Below are positions 6,151 through 12,658 of a stretch of 32,254 bases of DNA, one piece after another. The stretch is from assembly GCA_018651745.1 (NCBI GenBank), contig JABIDL010000025.1, forward strand, positions 1 to 32,254, in the 5' to 3' direction. The stretch's first letter is position 1; the number at the start of each line of letters is the position of its first letter. The stretch is from Candidatus Neomarinimicrobiota bacterium (GTDB lineage Bacteria > Fidelibacterota > Marinisomatia > Marinisomatales > TCS55). A program made the translations under genes and the position numbers. The notes under the pieces were generated by a model, which worked only from the letters and a program-made list of their open reading frames with translations, had not been told where the DNA came from and did no database searches.

Positions 6151-8619
6151 CTACTTCAGCAGGATCATTTTCTGCACCTGCCGCCGATCACCTGAAATCA
6201 ATTCTGCGAAATACACACCGCTGGAGTATTCAGATGCATTCCATTGGATCTCATGTTGTCCCCTTTCGATTTTACCGTCCACCAATATTTCAACCACACG
6301 GCCAGTAATGTCGTAAATATGTAATCGTAGGGGCAATTCATGAATTGCCCCTACGGGCACGGAAAACCTGATCGTGGTAATTGGATTGAATGGGTTTGGG
6401 TAAGGAGGATGGAGTGCGAATTTATAGGGAATTATGTCATCATCTATCGCGACAGTGGCAGTATAAGGTGATTCAAAGGCACCCATGTCCGGGGCATTGC
6501 CGCCATAGAACGCAGGATTTATATTAACAATTGTATCGCCCATCCACATATCACCGGAAAGCATGAGGGTATCTAAATTGATAATCACCAATGCGCTTCC
6601 CGCATCTATACATGGAGATTCTTCCTGTAAATGGAAGTCAGTGCTATCCATAAAAATCGGATCAATGGTGATGTTTCCTTCGCCGCCAATACCGCCATTT
6701 AAATTGGAATAATGGGGAAAAACAGATCCGTATACATCATCGGGAGAATTATTCCAAAGGATTGAATTTGCAAGAACAGCATAATGGGTAAATCCATAAA
6801 CGCTCATGCCTCCGCCGGAACCACCTGCTGAATTATTGGCAAAGGTGACACTTTTAAATAATACGGATACATAATCGTCATATGCATAAAAACCACCACC
6901 ATTGCCAGTGGCATGGTTCCCGGAAAAAACAACATTTTCAACGGTGACATGTGCTTCTCCCATCCAGGCTCCGCCAATTCCCTCCACCACAATTCCACCG
7001 CCTCTACTTGCCTGATTATTAGAAATAACCAGATTTGACAGTAAGATATCCCCGGTCATTTCAATTTCGATGCCACCGCCTTTTCCAGTGGTATTTCCAT
7101 TGGTAATTGTAAACCCGCTGATCTCGGATGGAGGAGATGCATCATCATCTACTTCAATGACTCTATTGGTTTGACTCCCATCAATGATGGTGGAATCGGG
7201 ACCTGATCCAATCAATTTTAATCCTTCGGTATCGGGCCATTGTATATTTTCAATATAAGTCCCAGCCGCAACCAAAACCGTATCACCATTATTTGCTGAA
7301 TCAATGCCGGTCTGTATTGAAGCAAATGGATTTTCTGCAGAGCCATCGCCGGTGGAATCGGAACCGGTAGTATCCACATGCCAGACCGGTCCGGCATGCG
7401 TTGTATTTGTACTTAGCAGCAGCGGCCGATACGTTTCCAGCGCCCAGTCTATTCGATCCTTTTGCCCCTGCGTAAAATGGTCTTGGCAATAGTCATCTAT
7501 ATAATCCATATGGTTTCCCATATCATCATAACTGCCGCAGGAATAATTACTTGTTGGGCATCCGAAATTGGCTTCGGACTGATACGGCGTATCATCCACT
7601 TCATCGCCGGGTGAAGTACAGCCGTTCTCAAAGGTATGGTAGAGTCCAAAATAATGACCGACTTCGTGCACGCCGGTATATCCTTCTGAGAAATTACCCG
7701 CACTTCCGGGATATGTATAATTTCCGCAAAACAGTCCATGGCTGGAATCGTTTTCCGCAAACGACCACGGATATACACCCAGCCCTGAGGTTAGCGTTGC
7801 GCCTGTCCAGAAAAAATTGACCGAAGAAGGAACATCTATCGTCATCACGTTCGCCATAGCGAGATATTGATCATCGTTATCCCATTGATCCGTGTCAAAC
7901 TTGTGGCTGTCGGTGGCGTAATACCATCCGGAATTTATTGCGCTGTCAATGCTGGCAGTATAAAATGAATACCCGAAAGAATTGTAAACAGTATTCAAAA
8001 CTGCAGTTTGGGCTTCTATAATTTCATCCGAAACCAATCCATTCACGAAATTTCCGGAGGGTGCTGTAAATGTGAGGAAAGTATAGGTTGACCATGTACC
8101 CATATTTACGGAAGCGAGCACAGTTCCGTCACTAGTTGTTACTGTAGCAGAAACACCGCCGGTTCCGAATTCATCATATAGGAAAAGCGCGTAATTCCCC
8201 TGCGGCAAAATTCCGCCTAACGAATACGAGTGGCCGGGGAAATCAAACCCGAATCCGGGATAGAGTAAAAAGGTATTATTGTCATAATCCCGAATATCCC
8301 AGGAACAGTGTTCGCTTTGTTGGTTATCTACCGTCACATTCATGTAGATACTGTCACCCTCTAGATATATTACATGGTAATTAATTGGAATGTTTACCGT
8401 GCGATCTGTATGATTACGGGGGACGGATTGAAATGCATCAGGTGCTTGAGAATGATAGGACGATGATTCCAACCCGCATGATTTTTGTGTGGATACTTTG
8501 CGCGAACCAAAGCCATTTTGGTCTTCATATTTTCGTAAACTTTTTCTATCAGGCTGATATGCTGAAACACTATTTACCAACATGAAGAAGACCCCATATA
8601 TTGTTAAAGATTTTCTCAT
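6151..8619 (-). CDS. Secreted M43-type metalloprotease with beta-helix domain and Por/T9SS sorting tail
   Basis: An 822-residue multi-domain exported protein. Order: signal peptide 1-20 (NSVSA|Y); a pappalysin/cytophagalysin-like zinc protease with HEVGHYFGLYH (His318, His322, His328) and a Met-turn near NHMDY (369-373); a parallel beta-helix region from about 413 (HVDTTGSDSTGDG, then glycine/asparagine-rich rungs) to about 690; and a sorting domain from about 740 with YPNPFNP, TTIRF, YDITGR and SGVYF, ending in KMILLK. About 100 residues (84-190) rich in beta structure are inserted between the first strand (INYHVIY) and first helix of the protease. Bases 6326-6355 form a perfect palindrome inside the sorting domain. 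Probably surface-attached or released; natural substrate unknown. Confidence 0.88.
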   Translation of the reverse strand: MRKSLTIYGVFFMLVNSVSAYQPDRKSLRKYEDQNGFGSRKVSTQKSCGLESSSYHSQAPDAFQSVPRNHTDRTVNIPINYHVIYLEGDSIYMNVTVDNQQSEHCSWDIRDYDNNTFLLYPGFGFDFPGHSYSLGGILPQGNYALFLYDEFGTGGVSATVTTSDGTVLASVNMGTWSTYTFLTFTAPSGNFVNGLVSDEIIEAQTAVLNTVYNSFGYSFYTASIDSAINSGWYYATDSHKFDTDQWDNDDQYLAMANVMTIDVPSSVNFFWTGATLTSGLGVYPWSFAENDSSHGLFCGNYTYPGSAGNFSEGYTGVHEVGHYFGLYHTFENGCTSPGDEVDDTPYQSEANFGCPTSNYSCGSYDDMGNHMDYIDDYCQDHFTQGQKDRIDWALETYRPLLLSTNTTHAGPVWHVDTTGSDSTGDGSAENPFASIQTGIDSANNGDTVLVAAGTYIENIQWPDTEGLKLIGSGPDSTIIDGSQTNRVIEVDDDASPPSEISGFTITNGNTTGKGGGIEIEMTGDILLSNLVISNNQASRGGGIVVEGIGGAWMGEAHVTVENVVFSGNHATGNGGGFYAYDDYVSVLFKSVTFANNSAGGSGGGMSVYGFTHYAVLANSILWNNSPDDVYGSVFPHYSNLNGGIGGEGNITIDPIFMDSTDFHLQEESPCIDAGSALVIINLDTLMLSGDMWMGDTIVNINPAFYGGNAPDMGAFESPYTATVAIDDDIIPYKFALHPPYPNPFNPITTIRFSVPVGAIHELPLRLHIYDITGRVVEILVDGKIERGQHEIQWNASEYSSGVYFAELISGDRRQVQKMILLK
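6326..6355. repeat. Perfect 30-bp palindromic element inside the sorting-domain coding sequence
   Basis: The left half CGTAGGGGCAATTCA is followed directly by its exact reverse complement. It is read in frame as VGAIHELPLR and sits between TTIRF and LHIYDITGR, where related sorting domains have a variable loop. A second, imperfect element starting GTAGGG lies at the matching place in the next gene (8836-8866). Confidence 0.9.
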
Positions 8620-8661
8620 GGCTTACACCTATTCTTTTTCAATTTCTTGAATAAACCAATT

Positions 8662-9747
8662 CTATTTTAGAAAGATTAATTTTTGGGACTGCGCTTGATT
8701 CCCTGAAATAAGGTGCATGAAATATACACCACTCGGAATTGCAGATGCATTCCATTGAATTTCATGTTGACCTGGTTCTATCGGACCATCCAGCAACACA
8801 TCCACCACGCGACCGTTTATATCAAATATTGTTAATGTAGGGTGACGCATTATTGCGCCCCCTACACCAATATTAAACCGAATCGTGGTGGTTGGATTAA
8901 ACGGATTGGGATAATTCGGGAAGAGAGTAAAATTCCCGGGGGAAATTTTATGATCAGGTTGAATAGAAACCAGTGTTGAATTGATGAGAACAAACCCAAC
9001 CTCAAATCCAGCTGTGGTAAAATCGTTGGAAGTATAAGTTGTATCGTTTCCATCCACATCCGTTAACTGAATGAAAGATATATACCAGTTGCCGAGGGTA
9101 CTCGTATCAGACATAACAATGTCAAAAGCCACCGTATCTAGAGAATCACCTTGAGTAAATGCAACGGTGAACAAAACTTCATCAATATTATTGGAATGAA
9201 GCAATTTTCCAGTTCCCGAATTGAGTCCGCTGCCAGCATCGCTTGCGATAAGAGTGATCGAAACAGAATCAGGTCCGTTTATTAAATCAAGTGTATCTTG
9301 AGCAATGGTGATGTTTACCAATGTAGGAGGCGTTGAATCTGTTATTTGAGCGGGTTGTGCCAATGCTCCTTCTTCAATCCAGACCCTCATCGTCTCAAGT
9401 TCATTTGCATTGGTTGTAAAATAAGATTGGTTGTTACGGGGCATTCTGTTTCCACCGCAGCTGTAACTGGTTGTACATTTCAAGTACAGGTGTGATGTAT
9501 TTGGATCGCCGGGTTCAATATAGTTTAAATTATTACAACTGCTTGCAACGCCCACTATATTGCTATACACAGTGGTTGCGTCGCTTCCTATCGTGAGCCC
9601 TCCGGAACTTCCGCCCGATCCGTGGCAATATCCGCTCAGGCATCCTGCAGAAGAAAAAATTGGATATACTTCTGTTGTATAATCCACATTAGACTGTGCA
9701 GTGCACAATACAAGTGAGAAGAGTAATGCTGATAGCGTTTTTTTCAT
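8662..9747 (-). CDS. Secreted cytochrome c-like protein with Por/T9SS sorting tail
   Basis: A 361-residue exported protein. After a signal peptide (about 1-18) comes a domain like the planctomycete-type cytochrome c family: YPIFSSAGC, EPGDPNTSHLYLK (78-90), RMP with Met102 as a possible axial ligand, and ELETMRVWIEEGA (116-128). The heme-type motif is unusual: C36-LSGY-C41-H42, a CX4CH rather than CxxCH. A beta-sandwich-like middle (about 138-250) and a sorting domain (YPNPFNP, TTIRF, FDINGR, SGVYF, ending LIFLK) follow. The ATG has AAAGGA upstream and lies only 29 bases after the tRNA-Arg 3' end. Heme attachment is inferred, not shown. Confidence 0.8.
   Translation of the reverse strand: MKKTLSALLFSLVLCTAQSNVDYTTEVYPIFSSAGCLSGYCHGSGGSSGGLTIGSDATTVYSNIVGVASSCNNLNYIEPGDPNTSHLYLKCTTSYSCGGNRMPRNNQSYFTTNANELETMRVWIEEGALAQPAQITDSTPPTLVNITIAQDTLDLINGPDSVSITLIASDAGSGLNSGTGKLLHSNNIDEVLFTVAFTQGDSLDTVAFDIVMSDTSTLGNWYISFIQLTDVDGNDTTYTSNDFTTAGFEVGFVLINSTLVSIQPDHKISPGNFTLFPNYPNPFNPTTTIRFNIGVGGAIMRHPTLTIFDINGRVVDVLLDGPIEPGQHEIQWNASAIPSGVYFMHLISGNQAQSQKLIFLK
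8836..8866. repeat. Imperfect palindromic element inside the second sorting-domain coding sequence
   Basis: TGTAGGG (8836-8842) pairs with CCCTACA (8860-8866), and CGCA (8846-8849) pairs with TGCG (8854-8857) around a TTAT loop. On the coding strand it is read in frame as VGGAIMRHPT, between TTIRF and LTIFDINGR, the same position as the 30-bp palindrome in the neighbouring gene. Confidence 0.75.
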
Positions 9748-9776
9748 TGTACTGATCCTTTTAGGTATTCCTATTG

Positions 9777-9850
9777 TACCCCGGACAGGATTCGAACCTG
9801 TGACCCTCTGCTTAGAAGGCAGATGCTCTATCCAACTGAGCTACCGGGGC
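9777..9850 (-). tRNA. tRNA-Arg (anticodon TCT)
   Basis: The minus strand folds as a complete cloverleaf: acceptor GCCCCGG/CCGGGGT, D-arm TAGCTCAGTTGGATAGAGC, anticodon stem TCTGC/GCAGA with loop CTTCTAA (anticodon TCT, reading AGA), variable loop GGGTC, and T-arm ACAGG-TTCGAAT-CCTGT. The discriminator is A. The first pair is G1-U72, a wobble, and the CCA end is not encoded. Confidence 0.97.
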
Positions 9851-10003
9851 AATTAAATTTTCAAAGACAGACCCCCGAAAGCGAAGTAATTTCCACTCAG
9901 TTTTTATGCAGGGTCCCATCGACGATAATTTAACTACCGGTTTGTATTTAAAATTACATAAAACAGTTGTTGAAAATAAGCTCAAAAAAGACCGATTATT
10001 TGT

Positions 10004-10069
10004 CGTCGAGAGATCGTCGAGAAAAAACTTGCTTTATTACCCGTCGGTGGTGTAATCTTACCGTCGAGA
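10004..10069 (+). promoter_or_regulatory. Probable promoter and CGTCG repeat array upstream of the 75-residue protein gene
   Basis: TTGCTT (10029-10034) and TGTAAT (10051-10056), 16 bases apart, fit a -35/-10 pair. Around them CGTCG occurs at 10004, 10015, 10042 and 10062; three of these extend to CGTCGAGA (10004, 10015, 10062). An inverted copy (TCGACGA) lies at 9919. The rest of 9851-10124 shows no gene. Operator function is inferred. Confidence 0.45.
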
Positions 10070-10110
10070 CGTCTTATAACATAGTAGTTTACATAATAGC
10101 TAATTAACCA

Positions 10111-10124
10111 AAAGGAGGTTATCC
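10111..10124 (+). promoter_or_regulatory. Near-perfect Shine-Dalgarno
   Basis: AAAGGAGGTTATCC sits directly before the ATG at 10125 and matches the complement of the usual 16S rRNA 3' end (AAAGGAGGTGATCC) at 13 of 14 bases. Most genes in this window have much weaker sites, so very high translation is expected. Confidence 0.85.
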
Positions 10125-10352
10125 ATGGCTGAAGTTGTTGCACGTACCGGAGTTTCCAAAGACAAAGGATATCTATACTATCTTGGCAAAGACGGAAACG
10201 TCTGGAGATCTAAGATGGCCCGCGCAGGTAAAGGCGGTGGCAATGCAGAAAAAGTAGCAGATGCTGGCGTTACACGGGAATCAGGGTTCCTTTATTTCAT
10301 CGATAAAGGTGGAAATGTGTCTCGTGCCCTTATGGCAAGAGGCCGTAAATAA
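10125..10352 (+). CDS. Small basic protein built of two 33-residue repeats, unknown function
   Basis: A 75-residue soluble protein without signal peptide or cysteine. Residues 4-36 and 43-75 are two copies of one unit, identical at 16 of 33 positions: V-A--GV----G(Y/F)LY---K-GNV-R--MAR--K. The GYLYYLGKDGNVWR and GFLYFIDKGGNVSR parts look like beta-hairpins. The protein is basic (15 Lys/Arg against 7 Asp/Glu), so nucleic-acid binding is possible but unproven. It is a stand-alone transcription unit with its own probable promoter, a near-ideal Shine-Dalgarno and a strong terminator, as expected for an abundant protein. I do not know a function. Confidence 0.88.
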   Translation: MAEVVARTGVSKDKGYLYYLGKDGNVWRSKMARAGKGGGNAEKVADAGVTRESGFLYFIDKGGNVSRALMARGRK

Positions 10353-10370
10353 GGTACCACGATACATAAT

Positions 10371-10405
10371 AAAAAAAAGGCTCCGGTGACGGAGCCTTTT
10401 TTTTT
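10371..10405 (+). terminator. Strong Rho-independent terminator
   Basis: The stem GGCTCCG/CGGAGCC with loop GTGA (10379-10396) is flanked by eight A on the left and nine T on the right, so the hairpin can be extended by A-T pairs. It lies 19 bases after the stop of the 75-residue protein gene and only 38 bases before the next start codon. Confidence 0.93.
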
Positions 10406-10443
10406 ATTTGAAGATCAGGTTTAAATTCGGCTAGGAACACACC

Positions 10444-11574
10444 ATGAAACCGAATATGCAATGCATCCAATCTTTCAAAATCTTTTTTCTGGGAATTTTG
10501 TTATTGTCTTCCGCTAGATCAATTCCTCGATATGCTCTGATGAACGGGGAAAGTTGTAACCTTTGTCACATCAATCCATCCGGAAGTGGCTTACGCTCTG
10601 AATATGGCATTTCATTGGTTTCCGGAGAAGAACTCCCTTTCAAACCTGAAAAAGTCAGTTATACCGGCATGATTTCTGAACACCTTCAGTTGGGTGGAGA
10701 TGTGCGGTTCCAGAGGATAGTTGCTCAACTCGATACAACCGGAGTTCAAACAGCGGGATTCCCAATGCAGGCAGATATTTATGGTTCAGTAAAACCCACG
10801 AAGAAAATAGATATTCTTTGGAAGATTGACCTTCTCAATTATAATCACCACGTGTGGACACAATTGAGAATATTGCCGAACGGAGGAATGTTTCGTATTG
10901 GGAAAACCATGCCCTCTTACGGTTTGCGGATCCCAGATCATACGGCATTTATTAGAGGTGGGAATATGAGTCTTACTCACGAAGGATTAGTTAAAGAAGG
11001 TCTGCCATTTAATTCGAGATTAATTGCCCCATTTACTTTCGAAACTGCTATTTATTTGGGGAACAGTTATATAACCGTCGGAATTTCAAATGCATTTTTA
11101 TCTTCTACAAACTGGGGAATGACGTTTGTCAGAAATCTCAGGGACCATGCCTTATTTGCCAGGATGGAATATATTGGTACCTTTCGATCCCTAAAATTCA
11201 TCGGTGGAAGTTCGGTTATCCACGAGAATGATTTAAATATCCGCGGGGTATTTGGTGGTCTATCTTTAGGATCTGTTCAATGGTTAGTCGAAACAGATTG
11301 GGCGAGGAATTGGGCAGGAGAAAATGTCTCGTTGGCAACATATCATAATATGAACTACGAATTAACCCAAGGTCTTGATGTCGGATTTACATTTGAAACC
11401 TTTGACGTGGATGTGGATTCCTCCGGTCAATCCATTCAAAGGATGTCCTTCGGTTTTGATTTTATCCCATTCCCGTTTATACAGATTAAAGCACATATGA
11501 GGATGAATGAAACTATCAACCCGAATACCAAAGCAGAACCGGAGTATTTACTTCAACTTCACACATGGTTTTAG
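10444..11574 (+). CDS. Outer-membrane beta-barrel protein with N-terminal CxxCH motif
   Basis: A 376-residue protein with a signal peptide (about 1-25), then one heme c-type motif, C38-NL-C41-H42, in ESCNLCHINPSGSGLRSEYG (36-55). The CxxCHxNPxGxGxRxxxG pattern occurs at the start of many FCB-group barrel proteins. The rest is alternating polar/hydrophobic strands ending in an aromatic residue (HTWF), as in outer-membrane barrels. It is first of four tightly spaced genes, followed after 10 bases by a diheme cytochrome. A porin that carries or contacts a heme is inferred; heme attachment is not demonstrated. AGGAA precedes the ATG. Confidence 0.78.
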   Translation: MKPNMQCIQSFKIFFLGILLLSSARSIPRYALMNGESCNLCHINPSGSGLRSEYGISLVSGEELPFKPEKVSYTGMISEHLQLGGDVRFQRIVAQLDTTGVQTAGFPMQADIYGSVKPTKKIDILWKIDLLNYNHHVWTQLRILPNGGMFRIGKTMPSYGLRIPDHTAFIRGGNMSLTHEGLVKEGLPFNSRLIAPFTFETAIYLGNSYITVGISNAFLSSTNWGMTFVRNLRDHALFARMEYIGTFRSLKFIGGSSVIHENDLNIRGVFGGLSLGSVQWLVETDWARNWAGENVSLATYHNMNYELTQGLDVGFTFETFDVDVDSSGQSIQRMSFGFDFIPFPFIQIKAHMRMNETINPNTKAEPEYLLQLHTWF

Positions 11575-11584
11575 GAGAATATCT

Positions 11585-11923
11585 ATGAAAAATATATTAT
11601 TACTTATTATTGGTTCGTTTTTGATTGCACAGGATGTACCAAAGTCAGAATTGGAAAATGTGATAGTTCTTCCATTCACCAAAAAGCGTGAAATATTTAA
11701 GTACATGAAAACGGTAGTTGCCCCGGGACTTGGGGTTAAATGTAATTTTTGTCACGATCCGAACGACTATGCAAGCGATTCGAAAAAAGAAAAAATGATT
11801 GCTAGGGATATGATGCTAATGGTGCAGGGGGTCAATAAAAATACGATGAAAAAAATCGGTCATGATGATATATCATGTTGGATTTGTCATAGAGGAAACA
11901 CCGAGCCAGAGCATTATAAATGA
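11585..11923 (+). CDS. Diheme cytochrome c, photosynthetic reaction-centre cytochrome subunit-like
   Basis: A 112-residue periplasmic cytochrome. After a short signal peptide (1-15) come two heme-binding sites, C53NFC56H57 and C98WIC101H102, separated by an ARDMMLMVQGVN helix (73-84) with candidate Met axial ligands. The pattern KCNFCHD... and CWICHRGNTEP matches the CytC_RC type (PF02276), which is also found in non-phototrophs. I chose the ATG at 11585 over the upstream in-frame ATG at 11507 because it has AGGAGA just upstream, begins a signal peptide and does not overlap the barrel gene. It overlaps the next gene by four bases. Electron partner unknown; the flanking barrel with CxxCH is the obvious candidate. 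Confidence 0.88.
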   Translation: MKNILLLIIGSFLIAQDVPKSELENVIVLPFTKKREIFKYMKTVVAPGLGVKCNFCHDPNDYASDSKKEKMIARDMMLMVQGVNKNTMKKIGHDDISCWICHRGNTEPEHYK

Positions 11924-12627
11924 ATCGGTTTTTGAAAATTTCACCTGCTTTTTTAATCGTGATGTTTTTTTCAGGTTGCGCCTTATTCATTCCGAATCAT
12001 TTTGCGGAAAATGAAATCACATTTGAAAATCCAAACTCACCCGCAAAGCCCCTTCCACGCGGATGGAGTGTGGGTGAAAATCTTATGGCCGAATGGGGTT
12101 CAGGTGTCAATGAAATTCTGGGAAACTTACCCGACACAACATTGGAGGTGGAATATTGGAAAGATGAAATAGATATTGAAACCGGGAAACGGTTGCCGAT
12201 CTTGAAAGCAAGAGTCAGATTTGATTATAAAACACGATTAAATACACAACGCGTGGAGCTACGGTTTGTGAATGTGGATTATATTTACGATATGGATAAA
12301 ATTTCATCCGAACATTATCAACTGGAAAGTGTCACTAAAACGATAGAACTCACTACAACCGGATATCCGAAAATATTGGTTGATGATGTTCTAAGGAAAA
12401 AAGTCCTAATGGTGTACGGAACTCCTCAATCGTTTAATGGGTTGTCCCATGCTTACACCGATGAGAACACAATGATGAAGGTTCGTGTGTTAGATAACAG
12501 TCATTTAATGATTACGTTGAACGGATACCAAATATCAAATGCGCTACAGGATGCGCTTTATAAGGTGTATTCTGAAGATGGAATTGACCTTAAAAAGGAA
12601 CAGATTCTGCAAGAGTTTGAACTCTAA
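11920..12627 (+). CDS. Outer-membrane-type lipoprotein of unknown function
   Basis: A 235-residue lipoprotein: hydrophobic residues 8-18 followed by the lipobox FSGC with Cys20. The mature part is mostly predicted beta strand with no motif I recognise and no cysteine pairs for heme. Its ATG overlaps the cytochrome stop codon (ATGA), so it is translationally coupled to it, and an Omp85 gene follows. A role in assembling or anchoring the neighbouring envelope proteins is an inference from position only. Confidence 0.78.
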   Translation: MNRFLKISPAFLIVMFFSGCALFIPNHFAENEITFENPNSPAKPLPRGWSVGENLMAEWGSGVNEILGNLPDTTLEVEYWKDEIDIETGKRLPILKARVRFDYKTRLNTQRVELRFVNVDYIYDMDKISSEHYQLESVTKTIELTTTGYPKILVDDVLRKKVLMVYGTPQSFNGLSHAYTDENTMMKVRVLDNSHLMITLNGYQISNALQDALYKVYSEDGIDLKKEQILQEFEL

Positions 12628-12658
12628 AGAAACTCTATTTTCAAATCATATCCTGGCA

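Noticed and set aside
11507-11584. Longer N-terminus for the diheme cytochrome
   Set aside because: It overlaps the barrel gene; the ATG at 11585 has a Shine-Dalgarno and begins a signal peptide.
12539-12658. Longer N-terminus for the Omp85 protein
   Set aside because: It overlaps the lipoprotein gene and is highly basic, and it would bury the signal peptide.
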